NCBI RefSeq assembly: GCF_003013715.1
Contig: NC_072816.1
Location: 620,001 to 684,000 of the forward strand
Length of the DNA: 64,000 nucleotides
Direction of reading: 5' to 3'
Source of the DNA: Candidozyma auris
Lineage: Eukaryota > Ascomycota > Pichiomycetes > Serinales > Metschnikowiaceae
The position numbers were made by a program, and so were the translations under genes. The notes below the pieces were generated by a model. The model made no database searches. It saw only the letters and a list, made by a program, of their open reading frames with translations, and had not been told where the DNA came from. Below are positions 1 to 9,985 of this stretch, one piece after another (the first letter of the stretch is position 1; the number at the start of each line of letters is the position of its first letter).

Positions 1-1029
1 AAACTCCTTCCTCGTCAACTTAGGGCCCTTCTCAAGATCAGATTCGTCCACATTGTCCTGAACCAAGTCATACAACACAGCAAGGCTGTTGGGGCTCTCC
101 TTGTAAAAGTTGCGGATTCTCCTATTGAGTTGCACTCTCTGCCAAATTGCATTAGACAAGAGGTAGACTGAGTACACGGGCATAATCACCACTAGGGAGG
201 CCAACACCTTGATCCACACAAACGCCTTATACACCCAGCGCTTGGGGCTGAACCAATGTTTTTTGCTTTGACGCACGATCTTGCTAAACGAAATGGATTT
301 CGAGAAGTCGATGACGTTGGGCTCGTACCCCTTGATGTACTGAAAGTTGTAGGCGCTGCGGGACTCGTTCACCATCGAGTTGAACGGGTCAACATTCGAG
401 ATAAACGTGGTGTACCAGCTTGTTCTCTTATCGTTGATGGCATTGCCGTAAAGGGAGCGATGAGCAAAACGGGCCAACGCCTTGTAAAACGGTGACTTCG
501 AGTCTGCCATCCACACAAGCAAGGGCAACCTGTCATCATTCCCCACCGTAGCAGTCTTGTCCCTCAAGAACATCTGTTGTCCCGTATACACCAACACATA
601 GGGGGCCACCAAGTTGAAGATCTTGGACGAAAGCGACAGACTCACGCTATTTGTGCCAACATGGGGTGTGCAAAACGTGACAAAGTGAACAGGCTGCACC
701 TCGTCAAAGTACCTGTGGTGGTACAAGATGCCCAAGGCATAACGAGACATGAGGCCTCCTAGCGAGTAGCCGATAACCGAGAGCTTGGTGACCTTGCCTG
801 TCTCATTTAGACGATCAGTTTCGGCAAAAATCTCGTCAGCCACGCGTTTCCCGTTCACGTCGATGCCGTCGTAGGTTTTGTAGCCAGAATGGGAGCCTGT
901 TTTGTAAACAACAATCTTATCTTCTCCATTAGCAGCCAGACTGTAGCGCTGTATCTGGTCTGCCAAATAGGACATGTGGGAGGAGTTTCCCCAGATTCCG
1001 TGCACAAGCACGACCAAATGATAAGGCAT
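1..1029 (-). CDS. LPL1: Lpl1-like serine esterase/phospholipase, partial (3' end outside window)
   Basis: The reading frame opens at the ATG whose complement lies at 1027-1029 and is open for 343 codons to the left edge, so the C-terminus is missing. The N-terminus (MPYHLVVLVHGIWGNSSHM) is the oxyanion-hole HG strand of DUF676-type alpha/beta hydrolases. The nucleophile elbow GYSLGG follows, with the serine at about residue 89, and a conserved FVTFCTPHVG segment comes next. This order matches yeast Lpl1 (YOR059C) and its relatives, lipid-droplet phospholipases. The family call is firm. The choice of Lpl1 rather than another DUF676 paralogue (such as the Rog1 branch) is inference. The upstream region carries a CGGTTGCGAAAA copy about 140 bases before the start. 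Confidence 0.8.
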   Translation of the reverse strand, partial: MPYHLVVLVHGIWGNSSHMSYLADQIQRYSLAANGEDKIVVYKTGSHSGYKTYDGIDVNGKRVADEIFAETDRLNETGKVTKLSVIGYSLGGLMSRYALGILYHHRYFDEVQPVHFVTFCTPHVGTNSVSLSLSSKIFNLVAPYVLVYTGQQMFLRDKTATVGNDDRLPLLVWMADSKSPFYKALARFAHRSLYGNAINDKRTSWYTTFISNVDPFNSMVNESRSAYNFQYIKGYEPNVIDFSKSISFSKIVRQSKKHWFSPKRWVYKAFVWIKVLASLVVIMPVYSVYLLSNAIWQRVQLNRRIRNFYKESPNSLAVLYDLVQDNVDESDLEKGPKLTRKEF

Positions 1030-1169
1030 AACGAGGAGTTAGAAGAGCAAAAATTTAGCGAAAAGTAAATGTCTCTGCAAAACGGTCAATATATAAACGG
1101 GTCTGTTGGAGGCTGCAATATATATAGAGGGGTTTGTATGCCCTACATGGTGAATGTGATTTTTAGAAG

Positions 1170-1181
1170 CGGTTGCGAAAA
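1170..1181 (+). promoter_or_regulatory. GGYTGCRAAA element (variant CGGTTGCGAAAA)
   Basis: Copy of the window-wide promoter element, about 140 bases upstream of the lipase start and on the opposite strand to that gene. Confidence 0.45.
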
Positions 1182-2383
1182 AAAAAGCGGGTCCTACTAA
1201 GTGCACTTGAAAAGTCCGAGCCAGACGCAAAACGGTGACCCTGAAGGGAAATTCAGAAAAAGATAAAAGTGGAGCGGAATGCTTAAGCCCTAGTGAAGTG
1301 GAGAATAGTGACTGAAAGTGAAGGATCTGCTTCCTATTCTGTTTTTGTCGAGATCCCTGCTTATCTATTATTTCCAGACCTAGTCGAGACGTTGGGGTTT
1401 GGGGGGATGGCACCGAGGCACTTGCACGTGACGCAAAGTGCCATTGTGAATGGACAAACACATGGAGCTTTTAGTTGGGGGTTATTTTTGTTTTAGTGCC
1501 CTGCGCTTTCACCTACGTGTGTCGATTTGATTTCTCTTTTGTGTACAAAAGGCTCTACTTTGTATTTGTGCCATTTGCGCTTTGGCCATGTGCGGGCATT
1601 TGCAATAGTTGCGAAACCCAATACAATCGTGGTTAGACCACTCGAGAGAAAGGTGAGGAATTGATGTGATAGTATTACTGTGGATTTCTGGTTGGAAGCT
1701 AACAGATTGAGTGTCGAAATGATTATTTGTCTTTCGTTGGTGATTTGGTCGATGTGCGGTTAAATTCCTGTTGGGGATATCGTGCCTCGAGGACTATGAT
1801 TTTAGGTATAGTAATGGGGATTTTTAGGCTGTCAACAATGGATGCTTCAAAAGTGTACGGATTCTTCAATTTTGTGATCTACGTGGACTTGCAGATTTTT
1901 GTCTCCACATTTAAAGTGCTTGAGAACTTGCGCTTTGGGTGCAAATTTCCCGAGGGCATGAATACTCTTCAGGTTACTTGGAGGATTACTCTGGACAAGT
2001 CTTGGAAGAAAGAGATGTGGTTGGGGTTAAATGATGCATTTGCTTGCGGAGTTAGGACTTAAGCTCAGCGGGACCGAGTAGACGAAATTTGGTTGTTTCT
2101 CTCTTCTCTTCGCTTTTTATAACGTAATTTTATGTTCTCAGCGATTCAAAACTGTGCAACTATATTCTGGGGCTATACGTGCTGAAGTTTTGGGATGCAA
2201 CTATGAGGGACAAGCGAAAAAGACAAAAGTATGAGAGGCTTCGCTCAAATGCATGAAAAGTCAAGAAAAAGTCAATAATTTTGCTACTACAAGAAGATAG
2301 ACTTCCACTTGCTTTATGAGTAAGTTGGCATTAAGTAGTCTGCGATCGAGACGGTCTCAACAGGAGAAATTGGGCACCCCTTA

Positions 2384-2408
2384 CACGTGATTCAGGCGCA
2401 CGTGATTC
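2384..2408 (+). promoter_or_regulatory. Tandem CACGTGATTC E-box pair
   Basis: Two copies of CACGTGATTC start 15 bases apart (2384 and 2399), about 230-250 bases upstream of the septin start. CACGTG is the core recognised by Cbf1-type bHLH factors in yeasts. Binding here is inferred only from the core and the duplication. Confidence 0.4.
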
Positions 2409-2631
2409 CACACCATAGCCGACAATATTTCTCCCAACAAAAGGATAAGTATCCCAAGCACCTCGTCCCGTTCCATATCTTCGTTTCCGTCTCTCAACTC
2501 AACTACCTCCTAGCATTAGCCCCATTAGTCAAGTGCCAAAAAGTGGTGGACTCCGGTGTTACCTGCAGGTCTCTATGGACGTGTCGCTTTTGCGAGTAAA
2601 CACAGCACCCTTCAACTACAATTCACCGCCA

Positions 2632-3813
2632 ATGTCGTTCCAGGATTACAACACGTCGTCGCTGGCGTTGAGAAAAAGAAGGACCATCAAGAAGTCCATC
2701 AACTTCTCTGCCATGATCATAGGTGAGTCCGGCTCCGGCCGCTCCACCTTGATCAATTCGTTGTGTGGTGGGAATTCCATCGTGCCCACGTCACTGACGG
2801 CAGGGCAGGACCCTTTTCTGAAGAAGCTCACCTTGAGACACGAGAACGTCGAATTGGAAGATAACGAGGGCCATAAGATCTCGTTGAACATCATTGATAC
2901 GCCCAATTTCGCCAACGCCATCAATTGCGACGACGACTTTAAAATTATCGTGGATTTTATCAGACACCAGTACGACGAGGTGCTCTTGGAAGAGAGTAGG
3001 GTCAAGCGTAACCCTCGGTTCAAAGATGGCAGGATCCACGTGTTGATTTACTTGATCAACGCCACGGGCCACGGTCTCTCAGAAATTGACGTGAAGTTCT
3101 TGCAGCACGTCAGTGGGCTCGTAAATGTGATACCTGTCATTGCCAAAGCAGACTCATTGACCCCTGCAGAATTGAAATTGAACAAGAGACTCATCTTGGA
3201 GGACCTCAACAACTACAAGATTGAATATTACAAGTTCAACGAGTACGAGTACGAGGAAGACTATATCGACGACGAGATCATCGAATATAATAAATATTTG
3301 AACTCCTTGATCCCCTTCGCCATCATTGGTGCCAACAAGTTCCAGGAGCTGGGTGATGAAGACGATCTCTTGAAGCTAAGAGTTTTGAACCCAGCATACG
3401 CGAAGCCCATCAACATTGAGTTGCCCGAATTCAATGACTTCACGATATTGAAGAATATTCTTTTGATCACACATCTCAACGAATTTAAGGAGAGGACACA
3501 CGACGTCATTTACGAAAATTACAGAACGGAAGCGTTGTCGGGTAAGAAGTTTTCCTACAGCAATTACGACGGAAATGAGGAGGATGGCTCAAATAAGGAC
3601 GATGAGTCAGCCAGCTATCTAATGAAAGAGGAACAGATCAAGTTGGAGGAAGAGAGATTGAAAAAATTCGAAGAAAGAGTGCATCAGGATTTGATCAACA
3701 AGAGAAAAGAGCTCTTGGAAAGAGAAAATGAGTTGAAGGAGATCGAAAAGAGGCTACTCGCAGAGGGGTTGAAGCTCAACGAAGAAGGTGAAGTGGTCAA
3801 GATAGACGAGTGA
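2632..3813 (+). CDS. CDC11: Septin, Cdc11 type, divergent
   Basis: 393-residue septin. I start it at ATG 2632 because MSFQDYNTSSLALRKRR matches the N-terminus of Candida Cdc11; the 33 upstream in-frame residues look non-coding. A basic stretch precedes the P-loop GESGSGRS. Then come RHQYDEVLLEESRVKRNPRFKDGR and a G4 motif AKAD, all typical of Cdc11. The C-terminal ~70 residues form a charged coiled coil (KEEQIKLEEERLKKFEERV), as in filament-forming septins. Cdc11 caps septin rods at the bud neck and helps cytokinesis. Two features are odd: the G3 motif reads DTPN instead of DTPG, and the RG-x-YPWG segment of other septins is replaced by a tryptophan-free stretch. A sporulation-type paralogue (Spr28-like) is a less likely alternative. 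Confidence 0.85.
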   Translation: MSFQDYNTSSLALRKRRTIKKSINFSAMIIGESGSGRSTLINSLCGGNSIVPTSLTAGQDPFLKKLTLRHENVELEDNEGHKISLNIIDTPNFANAINCDDDFKIIVDFIRHQYDEVLLEESRVKRNPRFKDGRIHVLIYLINATGHGLSEIDVKFLQHVSGLVNVIPVIAKADSLTPAELKLNKRLILEDLNNYKIEYYKFNEYEYEEDYIDDEIIEYNKYLNSLIPFAIIGANKFQELGDEDDLLKLRVLNPAYAKPINIELPEFNDFTILKNILLITHLNEFKERTHDVIYENYRTEALSGKKFSYSNYDGNEEDGSNKDDESASYLMKEEQIKLEEERLKKFEERVHQDLINKRKELLERENELKEIEKRLLAEGLKLNEEGEVVKIDE

Positions 3814-3891
3814 ACTAGGGATATAGTTAAACGAATGAAAAATGCAAAAAGGTAAGATCTTCTCTTTCTAATATACACATCATGGATTTCT

Positions 3892-4836
3892 CTAAGTAGC
3901 AGTCTGGTACTTGCTGACGATCTCATCGAACTTGGCCTCTTTTTCGGCCAAGTCAGCTAGTAACTGGTGCTCAGGGTTTGACTCTTTCAAGTGCTGCAAC
4001 AAGGACTCGACGTTGGCGCCGTTGTTAGTGAGATAATCGAAAGTGACCTGGTTGGCGAGAAAATCGTCATTCTCGTTGCCCTTGTAGTTAAGAGCATTAA
4101 TCTGGTTCAACAACTCCTTGGCCTCGGGCAAGTGCTTTAATTGCATCGTCATGACGAACAAAACGTTCAAAATGCGGAACTTGCCCTGAGGATCATCTTC
4201 AAAGTCTGAAGACAACATCTCGTCGTAGAAATAAAATGCGTTTGAAATATTGTCCGACTCTCCCTTGATGGACAAGATCCAGCTCTCCAAAACCTGGTAT
4301 ATGATATTATCTCTTGCTTGTGGAGGGAAGTTCTGGAAGCCAGTGTAGATTTTGTATGCCTCCGAAAAGTTCTCTCTAACCAAGTACAACTGAACCAAGA
4401 TCAAGTAAGGCTCCAACTCTTTGACGTTGTTTGTGTTGTAGTTTGTGTACTTGACTAGAAGCTGTATCGCAAGGGGGACATCTTTTTTGAACTTGACGTA
4501 GTAGAGGGCAGTAAGGATAGCCTGCAATTCAAACTCAGGATTCACCACATCATCAAAGTAGGTGGACTCGTCTGTACCGAAAGTCATCAAATCGTTCCAG
4601 GCCTGCAAGACATCAAACACCTGAGTCTGCTCTGGGAATATCAGCTTACCATTGTCGATCAATTGGGAAGCATCTTGGGATAACGCTACGCTCGATCTCA
4701 CTTGAAACTCAATCACCTTGAGCTGATTATCTCTGGAAAAACTGTCCAAAGAATATGACAAGACTTTGTGGTGTTGGCTTGTGAAGAATTGGTTTCTGAT
4801 TGTGTACAACTCGCCCGAGTCGCTAAAGTCGTCCAT
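3892..4836 (-). CDS. SEC28: COPI coatomer epsilon subunit (Sec28)
   Basis: 314 residues if started at the ATG at 4834-4836; an upstream in-frame ATG (4908) would add 24 unrelated residues. The protein opens with MDDFSDSGELYTIRNQFFTS, the family start just before the first TPR-like helical pair. It continues as an all-helical repeat protein (ALTALYYVKFKKDVPLAIQLL; NIIYQVLESWILSIKG; ISNAFYFYDEML) and ends HQLLADLAEKEAKFDEIVSKY, which matches epsilon-COP. It stabilises alpha-COP in the coat of retrograde Golgi-to-ER vesicles. It is convergent with the septin gene (78 bases apart). A CGGTTGCAAAAAA element lies about 92 bases upstream of the start. Confidence 0.88.
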   Translation of the reverse strand: MDDFSDSGELYTIRNQFFTSQHHKVLSYSLDSFSRDNQLKVIEFQVRSSVALSQDASQLIDNGKLIFPEQTQVFDVLQAWNDLMTFGTDESTYFDDVVNPEFELQAILTALYYVKFKKDVPLAIQLLVKYTNYNTNNVKELEPYLILVQLYLVRENFSEAYKIYTGFQNFPPQARDNIIYQVLESWILSIKGESDNISNAFYFYDEMLSSDFEDDPQGKFRILNVLFVMTMQLKHLPEAKELLNQINALNYKGNENDDFLANQVTFDYLTNNGANVESLLQHLKESNPEHQLLADLAEKEAKFDEIVSKYQTAT

Positions 4837-4927
4837 ATTGTTCGTGGTTGTCTGTTTCTGTTTTCTGTCGACGTGTATATGGCTCTGAGAAATTGATAGT
4901 GTGGGCATATACAGGTCGCACCAAATT

Positions 4928-4940
4928 CGGTTGCAAAAAA
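4928..4940 (+). promoter_or_regulatory. GGYTGCRAAA element (variant CGGTTGCAAAAAA)
   Basis: Lies in the short gap between the LCCL gene stop and the SEC28 start, opposite in strand to SEC28, about 92 bases upstream of its ATG. Confidence 0.4.
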
Positions 4941-4952
4941 CTAGAGTTGGGC

Positions 4953-7025
4953 TTAAGTCACTCCAGCGGCTGCCATGGTAAGATTGAATCCGGGATACGA
5001 GAGGATGTAAGCTTTTGTATAGTCTCCGTGTTTCTTGCTCAGTGGGTCGTATCTTGCGATTCTTAAGTAGAGGTCGATCTCCTCCTCATCTTGTGTAGCC
5101 ATCTTAACAAGATCATTGAGGAATTCATTGGTGCTGATAAGTTGTGTCATGTTGAGGCTTCCTTGATTCTCATCCAAATATCTCTCGACATCATTGATCA
5201 AGAGTGATACATGCGTGTATCTTGTAAGCTCCTGTCCTACGACGGCATTTTCTTCCTCCGTGGCCTCTGGGAAGCTGTCTTCCCAGTAGAGCATGCCTTT
5301 GTCAGGATTCACATCGAAGATCATTGGCGGCGTGATATTTCCCTCGGGCTCACCACGTAAAAGCGACACGTTTGTCTCAGCGATAGAGGCGTAGCCCCAG
5401 CGAGCAACACCGGAGAGGAAGAGACCAAGTAAAATCCCTTGGAACACATATGCGGTGCGGCCTCTTGTAGAGCAACCAGGGATGAAAATCAAGGCGAAAA
5501 TGTAGTGGTGGATACGAAGAGTGAGTCCAGGTATCCATGCTAAAAGGAACAATGCAGCAATCATTAGAATGTAGATCTTGATGAGTCTGTTGAATCGTCC
5601 TGAAAGCCATACAGCATATGCCTGAGTAATTACACAAACAAGAATTATCACTGAAAAGATCGATACTGTGAGAAGGGCGCCAGGTTGATTCTGAAGATCT
5701 TTCCATGTAAGCCTATCGACAGGCAATCTATCGAAGGTTATGTTGTTGAGTATACCTAGCCAAAAAAATGGGTACCAAAATATGAGTCTTGACATTGGTG
5801 AGCTTGAAGGCTCCATGGGAGAAATGGGAGCTTCTCTTTCTTCTTGTGGCTTACTGAAAGTTCGCTTTATACTCACCTTCCACAAAAAGTACATTACGAA
5901 GCAAGTTGGCAAAAATCGGCCCAAGCTGAGCGAGATCAATTCGTAGAAGGTCTCCAGACGAGCAGGGTCTACAAGTGTAGGCGGATCGGTGGCCAAGCTA
6001 ATGGTCCAGAATCCCACAGACATGAGGCCCCATATAAAAACAGCAGATGAGCCCAATATGACCAATGGTATGCCAAGGACAACGTTCATGATCAACACAA
6101 CGAGCCTGGGGTCTTTGCAATGCGACACCGAGGCGTCGATGTCCTTAAACACGTATGAGGATGGGAAAAACGATTTAAATGCAATAGAGTCGGAAACGCC
6201 GTACTTGCCTTTAGTCGCTTCAAACGAGGTTTGTGGCCCGCTTTTGAATGAAGCTCTAGCGCAACCACCAAAGAAAGGAGAAATGATCCCTGCGTGGACG
6301 CCAGCCCCACAAGGAAATGAGTCCGCTCTATAAGGGTGTGTGATAGCACCATCTTTTCCACTATCTTTGCTTCCTCCACCCACAAAAAAACCCCTGTACT
6401 TGATCATCTGGTCCCCTACTGCCCTCAGGGAGTAGAGCCAGCTGCCCCTATCACAAAGAGCAGGACATCTGATGATCACATCCTCATCTTCAGGAAGTTT
6501 TGGGCAAAGATGGGCATCTAGTCCACATGCAGCGTTTTTCCCCTTCCAGAAGTCCACTGCACCTTCACAAGTAAGAGAGATCGCCGAGGCGTCTGGATCA
6601 CCACTTACTTGGGGCACCTCAGTGAAGTACGGAAGTAGCACTCGTGCCCAAATAGCTACCCACACAAGCACGTATAGCAATAAAGCGATGATTCGAACAT
6701 TGGGAGAAGTTTTTTGCCGGAATCTATCTGGAAGAAGCTCTAGCGGTCTGAGCTTAGAGATGGGTCGAGGTGGGTCGTCCCTAGGATACGCAGGACCCAG
6801 AACCAATGCAGAAAAGAAGCTCTTGACCGAATCTTTCCATGTCTGAGGATGCCACGGGGCCCAGCGGGTTCCCTGGGGTTCGGGCTCTGGGGAAGATGTA
6901 GATGGGTTTAAGGATGTAGTGGGATCAGCAGAGGAAGTGCCCCCCGACCGCTCCAAGTCGGTATCAGGTTCGAGATCAGCGTCTTTGTTTGCTGCCAATA
7001 GCGACAGCCTTTGCTCATCAGACAT
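4953..7025 (-). CDS. LCCL-domain multipass membrane protein
   Basis: 690 residues. A hydrophilic, Ser/Pro-rich N-terminus (1-105) is followed by a first membrane segment (IIALLLYVLVWVAIWARVLL). A lumenal Cys-rich domain of about 150 residues comes next, with the pattern VIIRCPALCDRGSWLY ... HPYRADSFPCGAGVHAGI ... GGCARASF. This is the LCCL fold as found in a fungal family of unknown function. At least seven further hydrophobic helices follow, including AVFIWGLMSVGFWTISLA, FWYPFFWLGILNNI and IYILMIAALFLLAWIPGL. The C-terminal ~130 residues are soluble. The family call rests on the cysteine pattern and topology; no role in the cell is established. The gene lies 116 bases upstream of SEC28 in tandem. 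Start ATG is at 7023-7025. Confidence 0.8.
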   Translation of the reverse strand: MSDEQRLSLLAANKDADLEPDTDLERSGGTSSADPTTSLNPSTSSPEPEPQGTRWAPWHPQTWKDSVKSFFSALVLGPAYPRDDPPRPISKLRPLELLPDRFRQKTSPNVRIIALLLYVLVWVAIWARVLLPYFTEVPQVSGDPDASAISLTCEGAVDFWKGKNAACGLDAHLCPKLPEDEDVIIRCPALCDRGSWLYSLRAVGDQMIKYRGFFVGGGSKDSGKDGAITHPYRADSFPCGAGVHAGIISPFFGGCARASFKSGPQTSFEATKGKYGVSDSIAFKSFFPSSYVFKDIDASVSHCKDPRLVVLIMNVVLGIPLVILGSSAVFIWGLMSVGFWTISLATDPPTLVDPARLETFYELISLSLGRFLPTCFVMYFLWKVSIKRTFSKPQEEREAPISPMEPSSSPMSRLIFWYPFFWLGILNNITFDRLPVDRLTWKDLQNQPGALLTVSIFSVIILVCVITQAYAVWLSGRFNRLIKIYILMIAALFLLAWIPGLTLRIHHYIFALIFIPGCSTRGRTAYVFQGILLGLFLSGVARWGYASIAETNVSLLRGEPEGNITPPMIFDVNPDKGMLYWEDSFPEATEEENAVVGQELTRYTHVSLLINDVERYLDENQGSLNMTQLISTNEFLNDLVKMATQDEEEIDLYLRIARYDPLSKKHGDYTKAYILSYPGFNLTMAAAGVT

Positions 7026-7654
7026 GAATATGAAGGTGGAAGGAGGAAGTCAGCTAAAGCTGTAGATAGGGAGACAGATTTCTCGGTATCTACGATCGGT
7101 CCTGTGTCGGATAAACTGATAGAGAGGCCGACCCGGGAACAATAGTATGGAAGGACCATTATATACATAAATTTAAGCAAATTGATGCAGGGGCAATAGA
7201 TAAGCTTTGTTACTTTGTAATTGTTCAATGTTATTTCCTTTTTCTTCTTTCTTTTTCATGTGTTTGATCAATTCTGTACGACAATGGTTGATCCTGGTAT
7301 GTCTTGCGAACCACTTTGTACTCCACATTTTTTTTTAGTTGGTCCACAAATAATTGTCAACTTCTTCTTCTCTCGTTCTTTCAATCCTTTTATTTTTCCT
7401 GAATTATGTGGTCCCTAAAGAAAGATCAGATGACTTGTTTAAATAAGATCGATCAAGAAGTCTATTTTCAACTCATACATAAAACGAAAAAGACCTGTGA
7501 GATTTTGATACATCTTGCGCCTTCACCTGAAGTAAACTAACTACGCTCTTCATTCTCATTCTTGCAATATCACAAACGTTTAATCAAAAAATCTTGAGCC
7601 GATTTGGGTCAAGCAAATTAACCTATGTACCATTAGAAATAGAAGTCCCATTCA
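7026..7654. other. Intergenic region upstream of the LCCL gene
   Basis: 629 bases between the start of the LCCL gene and the stop of the OPT reading frame. Pyrimidine-rich with several T tracts (7230-7260, 7329-7338). No coding sequence or RNA gene recognised. Confidence 0.5.
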
Positions 7655-9985
7655 TCACCAGGTGTCTGGGCCAATAGCCTCTCCTGGTTTAAGAATCTTG
7701 CTCACAGCCGTACCGTTGGTGTCAGCAGTGTTGATGACGTTGTTTCCCCACCAATCAGGGAACGAGGCGTTTGTCAAGTTCAAGCACAAGAAAATGATCA
7801 AGGATGCCCACGCCAACCCAATGTCCAAACCAGCGGAAAGAGAGTAGTTGTACTTGAAGTACCAGTGGGTGAATCTCTTCTTGATGAAAACACCAAAGAT
7901 GATACCAACGGCACAGTAGTTGACGTAGTTGTATGGAGTGGCTGGAGGAATCATACCTGTACCCGAGAAGAACACGGGCCAGTTGAGCCATCTAACGGGC
8001 GAGTTGGGCCATCTCTTGCAGATGAGCCAGTTGACCACTGGCAAAAATCCAAGCAAGAAGAAGAACAACAACTTGTAGTAGATTTGGCCCTGACTGAAAA
8101 TTCTCTCTGGACCAATGGCGCCCTAAATGACCGAGGCCTGGAAGAACACTCTACCGTTAGGACAAGTGTAGTGATTCTTCTGCTGAGGGTCACACAAGTT
8201 ATCGATGCTGCCGTAGGCCCATCTCAAAACACCAATCTGGACAAGAGAGCCCCAAATGGTGGCAAGCATCTGTGCCCAGAACAAAAGACGGGGCTTGATC
8301 TTCATGTAGTGGCCGAGCTTCATGTCCTGAGCAAAAGTGACCGCCTGGTTGTTGGTGATGTAACCGTAAGTCTTGAAAAACATCATGGCCAATGGCTTAC
8401 CAGGGACCATGTAGCCGATGATGAACTCGGTGACCACGTTTAAGCCAACGGCAATGTTGGTGATGGAGTAGATGATACCAACAGGCAACAAGAAGAAAAC
8501 AGCAATGAGAAGAGCCACAATAAGGGCCCACACGGGCATCTCGGTGTTCCACACTCTGATGGTGACGATGGAAAGGGCGAACGCACAGAGGAAAACAATC
8601 AAGAACCACCACTCAGGGATGTTTTTGTAGTTTTTCATCAATCTCTGGTGAACATCGGGTCTGTCCTTCTGTCTGATCTGGTTCCAGATATCGTGGCCGT
8701 GGAAAAGAGCTGTGTGGACCACGGTGGCAATGATGGAGGCGAAAGACACACCGTAGGAGATGGCGAAGGTGGTGGACATGAACAACGGCGAGTACTCCTT
8801 GTAGGCCTTTTCGTTGAAAGTCAAGTTCTCGGTGTTCATGATTCTCAGCACATTGTAGGATTCGCCGTATCTGTCGAAGTTGGTCGACAGCGACAAGGGG
8901 AGGTACTGGGACCACCAGGTGTTTGTGTAGTAGATGGCAGACACACAGACCCAGTAAATGATGACGATGGAAAGGGCAATGGTGAGAATGACGGAGGCAG
9001 GAGGAATCAAGGGGGAGCCGACGTAGCCGGCGATCTGGTTCCAGTCAAAAGTGATGGGCATCAACCCCATGCCTGAGGAAGCACCAAAAACCTGATTGAC
9101 CACAGCGTTATCGGGAGCAATCCACGTAGGCCAGGCAAAGTACGACAAGGCCTGGAACATGTAGCCGGGGAAGAAGTACCACACAAAGGAGGAGCAGAAC
9201 ACAATGGCGAAAAAAGCGTATCTGGAGATCCTCCAGCCGTTGGCCACATGGTTCTCGTTAACGTGCATGTTTGTCAAGAAGGTAGCGGTAACCAAGTTGG
9301 CGGGCCACACTGCCGATGGCGCCTCCACGAGGATTTTTCTGGCCATGCCAGCAAGCGAGAAGCCGATGATCTGGGTGGAGAGAATGGCACAGATGGCAAA
9401 ACCGACGCCGTAATCAGAATTGTAGAACTTGTTCTGCGCCAAAAGAATGTCGGTAGCGTAAGCAGCACCACCGCCAAAGGAAACCGAGCCCATGATGGTG
9501 ATGATGGTGTGCTCCTTCAAGTTGAAGGGCCCGGGGTTCAACGGCATTCCAAAAATCTTGATATCGGGCATGATGTACTGCCAGCCACGCCCAAGCGGGT
9601 AGGCCAAGATGGAGGTGACGTAGGTGGTGATGGAGAAGGCAGGAGCGTGGAAGGAGAAGAGTAAGTTCATCCCACACCCCAACGTGGTCAAGATGAACCC
9701 CAACACCCACATACGAATGGTGCTCTGGGGAATCAGCGGGTCGTCAGTCGAGGGCACCGAGGCTCTCACTTCTGGGTACGGCGAGTCGTCCTCAACCGTG
9801 ATGGCAGCATAGCCGTCCTTGGAAATTTCAGCAGCAATAGCATGGTCGATGGGATCGTACTCCTGGGACTTGGACACCACAAGCGCCACGGGGGTATCGT
9901 CTTCAGAAGAGTTCAGCACATTCTTCTCCTCGTGCGAGAGGTCGACCTGGCGCTCTTTGAAGAGCGTCGCCTTGATCTTGTCCAT
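7655..9985 (-). pseudogene. OPT-family oligopeptide transporter interrupted by an in-frame TAG
   Basis: The frame opens at ATG 9983-9985 and encodes a long OPT transporter: acidic N-tail, then many membrane helices with family segments LGCGMNLLFSFHAP, YPLGRGWQYIMPDIKIFG, FNLKEHTIITIMGSVSFGG and VLRWAYGSIDNLCDP. After residue 620 (ending VFFQASVI) a TAG at 8123-8125 stops it. The same frame then continues without any indel for 155 codons of clear OPT sequence (GAIGPERIFSQGQIYYK, then KRWPNSPVRWLNWPVFFSG) to TGA 7655-7657. OPT relatives have Trp-Gly after VI, so a single TGG-to-TAG change explains the break. The truncated product lacks the last helices and is probably non-functional. Possible explanations are a pseudogene, a strain-specific null allele, stop readthrough or a base error. 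OPT proteins import small peptides across the plasma membrane with protons. Confidence 0.85.
8123..8125 (-). other. Premature TAG codon inside the OPT gene
   Basis: The plus strand reads CTA. Flanking codons on both sides stay in one frame and match the OPT family. The stop sits where family members carry the Trp of a V-I-W-G segment, so one transition accounts for it. The following bases (GGCGCC) do not resemble the CAATTA readthrough context known from S. cerevisiae. Confidence 0.85.

Larger units (their letters stand above)
1030..2631. other. Divergent intergenic region, lipase / septin
   Basis: This 1.6-kb region separates two divergent genes. I see no convincing coding sequence; the longest ORF (1727-2062) begins at TTG and resembles nothing I know. 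It holds a CGGTTGCGAAAA element (1170-1181), a GTTGCGAAA half match near 1608, one CACGTG at 1425-1430, and a tandem pair of CACGTGATTC sites at 2384 and 2399 close to the septin gene. Confidence 0.6.

Noticed and set aside
1727..2062. 111-codon ORF between the lipase and the septin
   Set aside because: Starts at TTG and has no recognisable domain or promoter.
7290..7545. Possible plus-strand mini gene with GTATGT donor and AACTAAC
   Set aside because: No downstream acceptor that leads to an open, recognisable exon.
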